DNA of 6,831 nucleotides from an uncultured Butyricicoccus sp. (GCA_947575935.1 CANPPM010000150.1:1-6831); one strand, 5' to 3'; shown: positions 1 to 6,398, counted from the first letter of the stretch. Translations and numbers: made by a program. The notes: generated by a model not told the origin, from the letters alone.

Positions 1-4
1 ACAG

Positions 5-1057
5 TCAGCCCTCCATCTGCTTCACACGGTCGGCAGTAATCAGGGCTTCAATCACCTCATCAAGCGCGCCATCCATAAAATCGGCTAATTTATACAGCGT
101 CAGTTTAATTCTGTGATCGGAAACCCGATTTTCCGGAAAGTTATAGGTCCGGATGCGTTCAGAACGGTCACCCGTGCCGACCTGGCTGCGCCGCTCGGCC
201 GCAATGGCCGCATTCTGCCTGGCCTGTTCCGCCTCAAACAGCCGGGTACGCAGCACCCGCATAGCCTTATCACGGTTTTTGTGCTGGCTGCGTTCATCCT
301 GGCATTCTACCACAACGCCGGTCGGCAAATGCGTAATCCGGATCGCCGACTCCGTCTTATTGATATGCTGTCCGCCCGCGCCGGACGAGCGGAACGTGTC
401 AATCTTCAAATCGGCCGGATTGATGGCAAAGTCAACCTCCTCGGCCTCGGGCAGGACAGCCACTGTCACGGTGGAGGTGTGGACGCGCCCTTGACTTTCC
501 GTCTCGGGGACCCGCTGCACGCGATGCACGCCCGATTCAAATTTCAACCGCGAGTATGCGCCGTCACCGCTGATCTGGAACACAATCTCTTTGCATCCGC
601 CCAGCTCGGTCATGTTCTGGCTGAGTACCTCGGCCGTCCAGCCGCGCTTTTCCGCGTACATGGTATACATCCGCCAAAGCGAATGCGCAAACAGTGCGCT
701 TTCCTCCCCGCCCGCGCCGCCGCGAATCTCCACAATCACATCCCTGTCGTCATTCGGGTCGCGTGGGATGAGCAGCAGCTTCAGGCTGGCGGTCAGCCGC
801 GCAGCTTCGGCGCGGGCTGCGGCAAGCTCTTCCTGCGCCAATTCCCGCAGTTCGGGATCGGAAAGCATCTCCTGTGCTTCCTGCTGATTGCGCTGCGCAG
901 CCTGCAGCGCACGAAATGCCGTAACAACCGGCTCCAGCCGGTTCCGCTCACGCAGCAGCTCCGCCGCCCTTTTGGGATCGTCATACAAGTCAGGCGCGGA
1001 CAACCGCGCCTCTACCTCCTCGAACCGGGTGGCAAATGTCTGCAGCCTGTCAATCAT
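5..1057 (-). CDS. prfA: Peptide chain release factor 1 (RF1)
   Basis: This protein reads UAA and UAG stop codons in the ribosomal A site and triggers release of the finished peptide in the cytosol. The 350-residue product is close to the usual 355-360. It has an N-terminal helical domain (about 1-95), the codon-recognition region with the PxT motif as PET at 184-186 in a VQRVPETESQGR context (RF2 would have SPF), and the catalytic GGQ motif at 228-230 in SGAGGQHINKT. The conserved Gln that is methylated by PrmC in this family is Q230. The reading frame stays open upstream to a TTG at 1114, but I chose the ATG at 1057 because an AAAGGAGG ribosome-binding site lies 7 bases ahead and because the match to RF1 begins there. 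It is the last gene of the leftward cluster that falls inside the window. Identification is very secure. Confidence 0.98.
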   Translation of the reverse strand: MIDRLQTFATRFEEVEARLSAPDLYDDPKRAAELLRERNRLEPVVTAFRALQAAQRNQQEAQEMLSDPELRELAQEELAAARAEAARLTASLKLLLIPRDPNDDRDVIVEIRGGAGGEESALFAHSLWRMYTMYAEKRGWTAEVLSQNMTELGGCKEIVFQISGDGAYSRLKFESGVHRVQRVPETESQGRVHTSTVTVAVLPEAEEVDFAINPADLKIDTFRSSGAGGQHINKTESAIRITHLPTGVVVECQDERSQHKNRDKAMRVLRTRLFEAEQARQNAAIAAERRSQVGTGDRSERIRTYNFPENRVSDHRIKLTLYKLADFMDGALDEVIEALITADRVKQMEG

Positions 1058-1064
1058 GACAGGA

Positions 1065-1072
1065 CCTCCTTT
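1065..1072 (-). promoter_or_regulatory. Ribosome-binding site of prfA
   Basis: AAAGGAGG on the minus strand lies 7 bases before the ATG at 1057. It is a near-perfect anti-Shine-Dalgarno match and decides the prfA start against the upstream in-frame TTG at 1114. Confidence 0.9.
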
Positions 1073-1108
1073 TTCAAACACATATTGATAGAAGCTTTGG
1101 AGGATAGA

Positions 1109-1134
1109 CCGCAAAGATGCGGCAGCTCCCCTGC
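1109..1134 (-). other. Two small adjoining hairpins between ydcF-like gene and prfA
   Basis: Inverted repeats lie back to back: CCGCA/TGCGG with a 4-base loop (1109-1122) and GCAG/CTGC with a 5-base loop (1122-1134). They share base 1122, so they cannot both form completely. No T run follows on the minus strand, so this does not look like an intrinsic terminator. It may be chance structure in the prfA leader. Confidence 0.25.
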
Positions 1135-1141
1135 ATACTTT

Positions 1142-1912
1142 TTAAAACCAGCGGCCTGAGACCATCAGCCCCAGAACCGAACCGTATTCACGCAGATGCT
1201 GGATGAGCCGCACCGAAACATAGGGGGTCGGCGCAGGAATGCCATAGGGATCCAGTCCGGCGCTCTCCATCAGACGGCGTGCACGAGATAAATGAAATTC
1301 ATTGGAAATCACCGCCGTGCGGTCGCCCGGTGACAGGAACTGCTTTCGGGCATTCGCAATGTTTTGAATGGTATTGGAGGACGCGTCCTCAATCAGCAGC
1401 CGCTCCTCGCTAACGCCGCGCGCAAGCAGATAATCCCGCATCATCCATGCCTCGGGCATAATTTCATTAGAGCCCTTTCCGCCGCACAGGATCGCACGCG
1501 CGGCCGGATTCCTCGTCAGGAAATCATACGCAGCATCCAGACGTGACTGCAGCGACGCCGACGGCCGGTCGGCATAGATCTGTGCGCCAAGCACCAAGAC
1601 ATACTCAGCGTTTTCCGCCTCCGGGTCAGGGCGGCACCCCGATAGAATCACCCCTTGAATTGCCAGGAAGGAGACGAGAAACAATGCAAACAGCACCCGG
1701 CCAAGACAGGCAACCCGCCGCGCGGCAGGCGAGCCGGCCGACCAACGCACCGCAGCGGCCTCCCCTGCACATCCCACAGCCAACACCCCAAAAAAGAACG
1801 CGCCGAAACGTGCCGGCGGCCAGAACAGGCAGGGCAGCACCGGCAGAGCAAAAAGCACGGCCAGCACCCTCCAAAATCGAAATTCACTTTGCGCCCTATT
1901 CTTCAAGATCAA
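1142..1912 (-). CDS. YdcF/SanA-family (DUF218) membrane protein
   Basis: A protein of about 256 residues with hydrophobic segments at about 14-32, 36-52 and 70-92, followed by a DUF218 domain (about 104-225). Family hallmarks visible are VLVLGAQIY (105-113) followed by SLQSRLDAAYDF, CGGKGSNE (143-150), EDASSNTIQN (175-184) and SNEFHLSRARRLM (203-215). Family members such as E. coli ElyC/SanA/YdcF have been linked to envelope integrity; the biochemical activity is unsettled. The domain sits after the last membrane segment, presumably outside the membrane as in family members. No ATG or GTG exists between the upstream in-frame stop (1943-1945) and the coding part. The start is therefore TTG at 1912 or TTG at 1906; the latter has a better distance (9 bases) from a weak GGGGG. 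The 1912 TTG overlaps the TGA of the preceding short frame. The family call is firm, the function is not. Confidence 0.88.
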   Translation of the reverse strand: MILKNRAQSEFRFWRVLAVLFALPVLPCLFWPPARFGAFFFGVLAVGCAGEAAAVRWSAGSPAARRVACLGRVLFALFLVSFLAIQGVILSGCRPDPEAENAEYVLVLGAQIYADRPSASLQSRLDAAYDFLTRNPAARAILCGGKGSNEIMPEAWMMRDYLLARGVSEERLLIEDASSNTIQNIANARKQFLSPGDRTAVISNEFHLSRARRLMESAGLDPYGIPAPTPYVSVRLIQHLREYGSVLGLMVSGRWF

Positions 1913-2079
1913 ATTCCCCCAAAGTGTTCCGCCGGTTCGCGCTTATTGTGAAACTGCCCGATGCGCCCCAACAGCAGTGCTTCCTAGTCCGCCAGCCTCT
2001 TCCGCAATCCCTTCGATATTCCCGCGTCAAACCGGCTTTTCCGGGCGCTAGCCTCCCTTACCCTTGTCCCTGCCCCCAT
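1909..2079 (-). other. Possible small gene or remnant, interrupted by an in-frame TAG
   Basis: From ATG at 2079 there are 31 codons, then a TAG at 1984-1986, then 24 more codons to a TGA at 1909-1911. The two halves share a frame. The first half is basic near its end (SKGLRKRLAD) and the second reads EALLLGRIGQFHNKREPA and continues with EHFGGI, which has a protein-like composition. The terminal TGA overlaps the TTG start of the ydcF-like gene as TTGA, the geometry of translational coupling. The ATG lacks a clear ribosome-binding site. An alternative is a 20-residue peptide from TTG at 1971, preceded by an AGGA about 10 bases upstream. I do not recognise a family. It could be a small protein with a nonsense mutation, a short coupled leader peptide, or chance openness in GC-rich DNA. 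Confidence 0.25.
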
Positions 2080-2094
2080 GCTGCAGGCAACGTC

Positions 2095-2682
2095 TTATCC
2101 GCGAAGATTTCCTCTTGCGATATGCTCCCGGATCAATGCATCCGTCAATGCATACAGCCGCCGGGAACCGTCCCGGGTTTTCTTCTGCCGGTCATACACC
2201 TGCCCAGCGGTCACCTGATGCTCCCGCCAATCACCGCCGTCATTGCTGTGATTGAGCAGCAGCGGCTGCAGGTTGTCCATCGCATGGGCGAACTTAGCCT
2301 CCGGGGTGCCGCCCTCCTCAAATTCCTCAAAAACCGCCTGCAGCTCGGCCCGCTGGTCATCTGGCAGCAGGGCATAAATCCGCTCCTTTGCGGCGTCTTC
2401 GCGGGCCTTCTGCGTCTTTAACCCCTCGGTATCGTAGGCATAGGTATCCCCTGCGTCAATCTCTACCACGTCGTGAAGCAAACACATCAGCATAACCCGC
2501 GTAATATCAACCGGCTCATTCGCATATTCCCGCAGCAGATACGCCATGACAGCCATGTGCCAGGCGTGTTCGGCGTCGTTCTCATTACGTCCATGCCCCG
2601 ACAGGTGGGTCTGACGAAAAATGTTTTTTTCCTGATCCAGCTCCAAAATAAACTGCAGCTGCTTTTCCAGCCGTGCGTCCAT
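2095..2682 (-). CDS. HD-domain phosphohydrolase, YfbR/HDDC2-like (probable 5'-deoxynucleotidase)
   Basis: A soluble protein of 195 residues, the usual size for this family. The metal-binding set is visible: H39 in ENDAEHAWHMAVMAYLL, the H70-D71 doublet in CLLHDVVEIDAGDTYAYD, and a late Asp, D136, in FAHAMDNLQPLLLN. The stretch E74-I-D-A-G-D79 after the HD doublet is typical of the HD_3 group that includes E. coli YfbR and human HDDC2, which dephosphorylate deoxynucleoside 5'-monophosphates. Substrate specificity cannot be read from the sequence, so the nucleotidase role is inferred. ATG at 2682 was chosen because AAGGGAGG lies 8 bases upstream; an ATG 24 bases earlier has only a poor GC-rich site. 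It follows the ABC-F gene by about 130 bases without a clear terminator. Confidence 0.88.
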   Translation of the reverse strand: MDARLEKQLQFILELDQEKNIFRQTHLSGHGRNENDAEHAWHMAVMAYLLREYANEPVDITRVMLMCLLHDVVEIDAGDTYAYDTEGLKTQKAREDAAKERIYALLPDDQRAELQAVFEEFEEGGTPEAKFAHAMDNLQPLLLNHSNDGGDWREHQVTAGQVYDRQKKTRDGSRRLYALTDALIREHIARGNLRG

Positions 2683-2690
2683 GGCAGTAC

Positions 2691-2698
2691 CCTCCCTT
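2691..2698 (-). promoter_or_regulatory. Ribosome-binding site of the HD-domain gene
   Basis: AAGGGAGG lies 8 bases before ATG 2682 and selects this start over the in-frame ATG at 2706. Confidence 0.8.
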
Positions 2699-2811
2699 GG
2701 TATCATGCAGCCGCCCCGCCAAGCAACCATACCGGCAGCAAGCCTTTTTTTCGAAAAATCCGTAACGCTTCCCCGCCTGACAGAGCGAGAAAGTACGGGA
2801 AATGTCGGAAC

Positions 2812-4692
2812 TCATCCCTGTTCCAGCGCAGCCGAGGCCGCTTCCCACTCCTCCATCTTCCCGGTCAGAGCAGTATCCGCCTCCTCACGCTCCGCGATCA
2901 AATCACAAAGCCGGTCCGGGTCGGAGGCACTGGCATTCATCTCCGCATCAATCTCGGCCAGCCGCGCTTCCAACGCTGCGATTTCACGCTCTAAGGCGTT
3001 CACGCGTTTTGCAAGGTTTTTGGTGCCGCCGCCCTTTGTCCGGGGCTTTTCCGCCCGCGGCGCAGAGGGGGGCGGCGCTTCCTCTGCCGGCGGATTTGCC
3101 TCTCGATAAGCTAAAAACGCATCATAAGTCCCTTGGAAATCGGTATATGTGCCGTTTTCCAGATAAATAATGCGGGTTGCAAAACGGGAAACAAAATAAC
3201 GGTCATGCGAGACAAACAGCAGCGTCCCGGTAAAGCCTTCCACTGCCTCCTCGATCCATTCGCGTGACAGCAGATCTAAATGATTGGTCGGCTCGTCGAG
3301 CACCAACAAATTCAGCGGGTCATACATCAGCTCGCACAGACGCAGGCGACTCTTCTCGCCGCCTGACAGTGTCGACACCGTTTTCAGCTGCTCCTCCCCG
3401 GAAAACTGGAAAGCGCCCAGCCGGTTTCTTGCCGTCTGCACGGTAACATTTTTATCATACAACAACGTATCAATCAGCGTGCGGTGCTCGTTGGCAAAAC
3501 GCACCTGCTGCGGCAGATAAGCGGGCCGCAGGCCGACGCCCCGCTTAACCGTACCGCTGTCCGCCTCCAACTCGCCAAGCAAAATACGCAGCAGCGTGGT
3601 TTTGCCCGTGCCGTTGTCCCCTAAGATCGCAACGCGCTCCCGATTCCGGATCTGAAAGGTCACATCATGCAGCACCTGACGGCCCTCAAAGCGTTTGCAG
3701 ATCCCGCGGACCTTGAGGACCTCCTCTGTCTCATAGTTCGGATCACCGAAACTCATAGACATTTTTTTTGCTTTTTTCGGGCGGTCGGTAACCTTCATGC
3801 GCTGAATGCGCTTATCAATGGATGCCGCGCGCTTGGCCAAATGCTCCGTACCATGCTCGTGCATCCTGCGCGAAACCGCCTCCAGCCGCCGCACCTCCGC
3901 CATTTCATTTTCATGCCGGGCCAGCTGCTGCTCGTAGCGGCGTTCGCGTTCATCTGCATAAAAAGAATACGAACCCGCATAGAATTCACATTTTCCGTCC
4001 CGCAGCTCGATAATCCGTTCACAGCACTGATCCAAAAAGTAACGGTCATGCGATATGGTCAGCACCGTCCCCCGGTACGCGTCCAGATAATCGCCCAGCC
4101 AACGCACCGAATCCATATCCAGATGGTTGGTCGGTTCATCAAGCAGTAAAATATCGGTACGCTCCAAAATGATACGCGCCAGATTTACACGCGTTTTTTC
4201 ACCGCCTGAAAGCAAGGCAAACTCCTGCGCGCGCTGCTCCTTGGAAATTGCAAGTCCGGCGCAGACTTTATCGATCTCATATTCATAATTATAACCGCCC
4301 AGCCACTCCAACCGTTCGGAAATCGTCCCATAAGCGGACAAAGTCGCCTCGCTGGTATCGCCTGCCGCCATTCTGTCGGCAAGCATACTCTGGCGGCGGC
4401 GCAGCGCGTCCTCCTCCTGAAACGCCAGACGCAGCACCGAATTGACCGACGCACCCTCCCGGACGATCGGAATCTGGTCAATGATCCCTACCGTACGTCC
4501 CTCGCCGACAGAAGCCGTACCGCCGTCATAGGGGAGCCGCCCTGCGAGGATATGAAACAGCGTTGTTTTGCCTGCGCCGTTCCCGCCCAGCAGCGCAACT
4601 TTTTCCCCGGGCTGCAGGTCAAACGAGATGTCGTTCAGAATCAGACGGTCGCCATAATATTTGATCAGGTTTTGTACGGTAATATCAGCCAA
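2812..4692 (-). CDS. ABC-F family ATPase (Uup/YdiF type)
   Basis: A cytosolic protein of 626 residues with two nucleotide-binding domains and no membrane segment, as in translation-associated ABC-F factors. Domain 1 has Walker A GGNGAGKTT (36-44), signature LSGGEK (161-166), Walker B ILLLDEPTNHLD (181-192) and SHDR (214-217). A charged helical interdomain linker spans about 240-315, the region that in the family reaches toward the P-site tRNA. Domain 2 has GDNGTGKTT (358-366), LSGGEK (442-447), VLDEPTNHLD (464-473) and SHDR (495-498). A Pro/Ala/Glu-rich hinge (533-550) leads to a C-terminal coiled coil (about 556-625) like that of Uup. Members bind the ribosome to resolve stalls or confer antibiotic protection; the linker here gives no sign of a resistance subtype. 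The start is TTG at 4692, chosen over the upstream GC-rich extension because AAAGGAGGA lies 8 bases before it and the cassette begins right after it. Confidence 0.95.
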   Translation of the reverse strand: MADITVQNLIKYYGDRLILNDISFDLQPGEKVALLGGNGAGKTTLFHILAGRLPYDGGTASVGEGRTVGIIDQIPIVREGASVNSVLRLAFQEEDALRRRQSMLADRMAAGDTSEATLSAYGTISERLEWLGGYNYEYEIDKVCAGLAISKEQRAQEFALLSGGEKTRVNLARIILERTDILLLDEPTNHLDMDSVRWLGDYLDAYRGTVLTISHDRYFLDQCCERIIELRDGKCEFYAGSYSFYADERERRYEQQLARHENEMAEVRRLEAVSRRMHEHGTEHLAKRAASIDKRIQRMKVTDRPKKAKKMSMSFGDPNYETEEVLKVRGICKRFEGRQVLHDVTFQIRNRERVAILGDNGTGKTTLLRILLGELEADSGTVKRGVGLRPAYLPQQVRFANEHRTLIDTLLYDKNVTVQTARNRLGAFQFSGEEQLKTVSTLSGGEKSRLRLCELMYDPLNLLVLDEPTNHLDLLSREWIEEAVEGFTGTLLFVSHDRYFVSRFATRIIYLENGTYTDFQGTYDAFLAYREANPPAEEAPPPSAPRAEKPRTKGGGTKNLAKRVNALEREIAALEARLAEIDAEMNASASDPDRLCDLIAEREEADTALTGKMEEWEAASAALEQG

Positions 4693-4700
4693 GTTCGGGT

Positions 4701-4709
4701 TCCTCCTTT
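4701..4709 (-). promoter_or_regulatory. Ribosome-binding site of the ABC-F gene
   Basis: AAAGGAGGA on the minus strand lies 8 bases before TTG 4692. It is the strongest evidence that this gene starts with TTG, not with the ATG-like codon 93 bases upstream, which would overlap the previous gene. Confidence 0.85.
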
Positions 4710-4740
4710 TTGCGGGACTTCCGCTTTGCGCGACCCAAGC

Positions 4741-4768
4741 GCCGGGGCATGGAACGCTCAGCCCCGGC
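4741..4768 (-). repeat. 8-bp perfect inverted repeat around the GDPD-like stop codon
   Basis: GCCGGGGC (4741-4748) and GCCCCGGC (4761-4768) are exact reverse complements separated by 12 bases. The TGA stop of the GDPD-like gene (4758-4760) lies in the loop. The arms are strong enough to fold in RNA, but no T run follows on the minus strand. It is therefore not a typical intrinsic terminator; it could stabilise the upstream message or partly attenuate transcription into the ABC-F gene. Confidence 0.45.
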
Positions 4769-5519
4769 GGCCGGCCGGCTCCCATCCGTGCGCTTCGTCC
4801 CCGCTCTCACGCGGTACGGCAGGACGGGGCGGAAGGAAACTGTACGCACGGTCCGGGCGTGCAGTCTCAATAAAATTCACACCAAGCGCCAACAGCCGTT
4901 CCAGCTCGTCAATATCACTGGTCTCGGTCGATACCGTCGCCAAGCCCCCCTGGCGGCATTCCTCGAGAAGCGCGGGGGTCAGGCTCTCCGGGCAGGCGCG
5001 CAGCCCGAACAGGCCGGTTTCCCGCGCAGCGCGTACAACGGCCTCGGGCCGCTGCGGCGCATCTGCTATATCCCCCACGACATGCAGCATGGGGTACTGT
5101 GCCTTTATTTGCGCGGCCTCAATCAATCCGAACCCATAAAGAAAGGCCCGATCCAGCATATCCGCCGTAGAAAGCGCAATTCGGACTGCCGCACAGGCAG
5201 ACATTGAGCCCAGGGTCACCGCCAGCTTTGCCGGGCAGCATTTTGCCATTTCGATGGCTTGTCCAACCGTCACAATCCTGGGGACAGCGCTGCGCAGCTC
5301 AAAATAGGTATGCTCCCGCAGTCCCAGAAACCCTTCCGGCACGGGAAAGCCGCCCTGCGAACAAAGTACGGCAATGCCGTCCGCAGTCAGATCGACCGTG
5401 ATACAGCAGCCGCCTGCGCCCGCCTCATTGCCGGCCATAATGGATTCCAGACTGTCAGGATCGGTCCCCGCGCAGCCAGCGGCAGACAAGATCAGCGTAT
5501 CCTTCGTGGTATAGAGCAT
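4758..5519 (-). CDS. Degenerate GDPD-like (glycerophosphodiester phosphodiesterase superfamily) protein
   Basis: A soluble protein of 253 residues whose layout follows the GDPD TIM barrel. GAGGCCITVDLTADGIAVL (34-52) stands where the family has GADGIELDVxLTKDGxxVV. RIVTVGQAIEMAK (81-93) matches the IPTLEEVL strand-helix, and LGVNFIETARPD (212-223) matches the closing GVDGIITDRPD. The active-site residues are gone: the HRG motif is AAG (13-15), the Glu and Asp of the metal site are C39 and T41, and the His of the VIHD segment is C53. The family normally hydrolyses glycerophosphodiesters with a metal ion; this copy probably cannot, and may bind a ligand or another protein. ATG 5519 follows AAAGGCGG by 5 bases. 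It begins 15 bases after the isomerase gene, so the two are very likely cotranscribed. The last 25 or so residues are low-complexity and GC-rich. The family call is by motif layout only. Confidence 0.75.
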   Translation of the reverse strand: MLYTTKDTLILSAAGCAGTDPDSLESIMAGNEAGAGGCCITVDLTADGIAVLCSQGGFPVPEGFLGLREHTYFELRSAVPRIVTVGQAIEMAKCCPAKLAVTLGSMSACAAVRIALSTADMLDRAFLYGFGLIEAAQIKAQYPMLHVVGDIADAPQRPEAVVRAARETGLFGLRACPESLTPALLEECRQGGLATVSTETSDIDELERLLALGVNFIETARPDRAYSFLPPRPAVPRESGDEAHGWEPAGRRG

Positions 5520-5534
5520 AGCAGCCGCCTTTCA

Positions 5535-6053
5535 TCAGCATTTTTCAGGCTCCGGATAAGTTTCCCCGAACGTATCCACAGTCACCGTCTGCATACGCTG
5601 CGGCGTGCGGGGACAATCCTTATAATTGCGCGGGGTGTTGACAATGTCATCACAAACCTCAATCCCCTTTACCACCTTGCCGAACGCGGCGTACTCCCCG
5701 TCCAGATGTGGAGAATCACTGGTCATCAGAAAGAACTGTGAACCTGCCGAGTCCGGATCTGCAGTACGCGCCATGGAAATCACACCGCGGGTATGGGCAA
5801 GCTCATTGCGGAAACCGTTTGAAGTGAACTCGCCGCGGATGCAGTAATCCGGCCCGCCGACGCCTGTGCCCTGCGGGTCGCCGCCCTGAATCATAAAGCC
5901 CGGAATGACACGGTGGAAAATCGTGCCGTCATAGAAGCCCTGCGACACGAGCGCAATAAAATTATTCACGGTGTTTGGGGCAATTTCCGGATACAGTTCA
6001 ACCTCGATCTGTGCGCCGGATTCCATTGTAATGGTAACCATCGGATTTTTCAT
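5535..6053 (-). CDS. Cyclophilin-type peptidyl-prolyl cis-trans isomerase
   Basis: It speeds cis-trans rotation of peptide bonds before proline during folding, and is likely cytosolic since no signal peptide is present. The 172-residue product is a complete single cyclophilin domain. Visible motifs are FHRVIPGFMIQGGDP (46-60), holding the catalytic Arg R48 with F53 and Q56, then SAGSQFFLMTS (102-112) and HLDGEYAAFGKV (116-127). Compared with human cyclophilin A, the Trp that governs cyclosporin binding is H116 and the active-site His of that loop is Y121, as in many bacterial members. ATG 6053 follows an AGGAG about 9 bases upstream; a second ATG four codons in (6041) is possible. It is the promoter-proximal gene of the leftward cluster. 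Confidence 0.95.
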   Translation of the reverse strand: MKNPMVTITMESGAQIEVELYPEIAPNTVNNFIALVSQGFYDGTIFHRVIPGFMIQGGDPQGTGVGGPDYCIRGEFTSNGFRNELAHTRGVISMARTADPDSAGSQFFLMTSDSPHLDGEYAAFGKVVKGIEVCDDIVNTPRNYKDCPRTPQRMQTVTVDTFGETYPEPEKC

Positions 6054-6097
6054 AATCAGCAGCTCCTGTTCGTTTGTTTGAATTTACAAGCATCATC

Positions 6098-6126
6098 ATT
6101 GTATCAAATTACTGCGCAAACAGCAA
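6098..6126 (-). promoter_or_regulatory. Sigma-A-type promoter for the isomerase gene
   Basis: On the minus strand TTGCTG (6121-6126) and TACAAT (6098-6103) are separated by 17 bases. The -10 box matches the consensus at five of six positions and the -35 box at three. It lies about 45 bases upstream of the isomerase ATG, leaving a leader of about 35-40 bases. Confidence 0.6.
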
Positions 6127-6209
6127 GGAGAAAAATGCAGATTTTTCAGTGGGCAAGGAGCGGGAACCGACGGTTTTTAAAAAATTTTACAAAATCAAAA
6201 AAGTTTTAG

Positions 6210-6238
6210 TTGACAGGTAAGGAAAAGCTTGCTATAAT
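6210..6238 (+). promoter_or_regulatory. Consensus sigma-A promoter of the tRNA cluster
   Basis: TTGACA (6210-6215) and TATAAT (6233-6238) are both perfect and 17 bases apart. An A/T-rich tract of about 35 bases immediately upstream (about 6174-6209) resembles an UP element. Transcription should start near 6245, about 15 bases before tRNA-Gly, as expected for a strong stable-RNA promoter. Confidence 0.9.
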
Positions 6239-6259
6239 AAACAAGTCTTCGGAACGCCC

Positions 6260-6333
6260 GCGGGTGTAGTTCAATGGTAGAATGTCAGCCTTCCAAGCTG
6301 AACACGTGGGTTCGATTCCCATCACCCGCTCCA
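6260..6333 (+). tRNA. tRNA-Gly (anticodon TCC)
   Basis: A complete cloverleaf. The acceptor stem is GCGGGTG/CACCCGC, the anticodon stem TCAGC/GCTGA with loop CTTCCAA (anticodon TCC at 6292-6294), and the T arm is GTGGG TTCGATT CCCAT. The discriminator is T and CCA is encoded (6331-6333). It reads GGA and, by wobble, other glycine codons. The D stem closes with a G-T pair. It is first in the array, just after the promoter. Confidence 0.97.
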
Positions 6334-6351
6334 TAAACCTTCGGTTTATGG
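6331..6351 (+). repeat. Hairpin that includes the CCA end of tRNA-Gly
   Basis: CCATAAACC (6331-6339) and GGTTTATGG (6343-6351) form a perfect 9-bp stem with a TTC loop. The first three stem bases are the encoded CCA of tRNA-Gly. No T run follows, so it is not an intrinsic terminator; a link to 3'-end processing or stability of the precursor is possible. Confidence 0.6.
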
Positions 6352-6398
6352 CTGCCGCGGACCGGGCGCGGAAGGTTGGGCCGGATGGGGCTCCTTAT

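Noticed and set aside
113..1159. A 348-codon open frame on the plus strand opposite prfA
   Set aside because: It lies wholly antisense to a clear RF1, its product has no recognisable domain and is rich in residues expected from the complement of GC-rich coding DNA, and it has no ribosome-binding site.
1543..2421. A 292-codon open frame on the plus strand opposite the ydcF-like and HD genes
   Set aside because: It spans two well-supported genes and the gap between them on the other strand. The product is a low-complexity Pro/Arg/Gln-rich sequence with no family signature.
2747..2758. Palindrome TTTTTCGAAAAA between the ABC-F and HD genes, considered as a terminator or operator
   Set aside because: The stem is only A-T rich with no GC-rich hairpin before a T run, so it would not terminate transcription, and a single short palindrome is weak evidence for an operator.
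4693..4785. N-terminal extension of the ABC-F protein by 31 residues
   Set aside because: The extension is GC-rich and low-complexity and overlaps the end of the GDPD-like gene, while a strong ribosome-binding site and the cassette domain both point to TTG at 4692.
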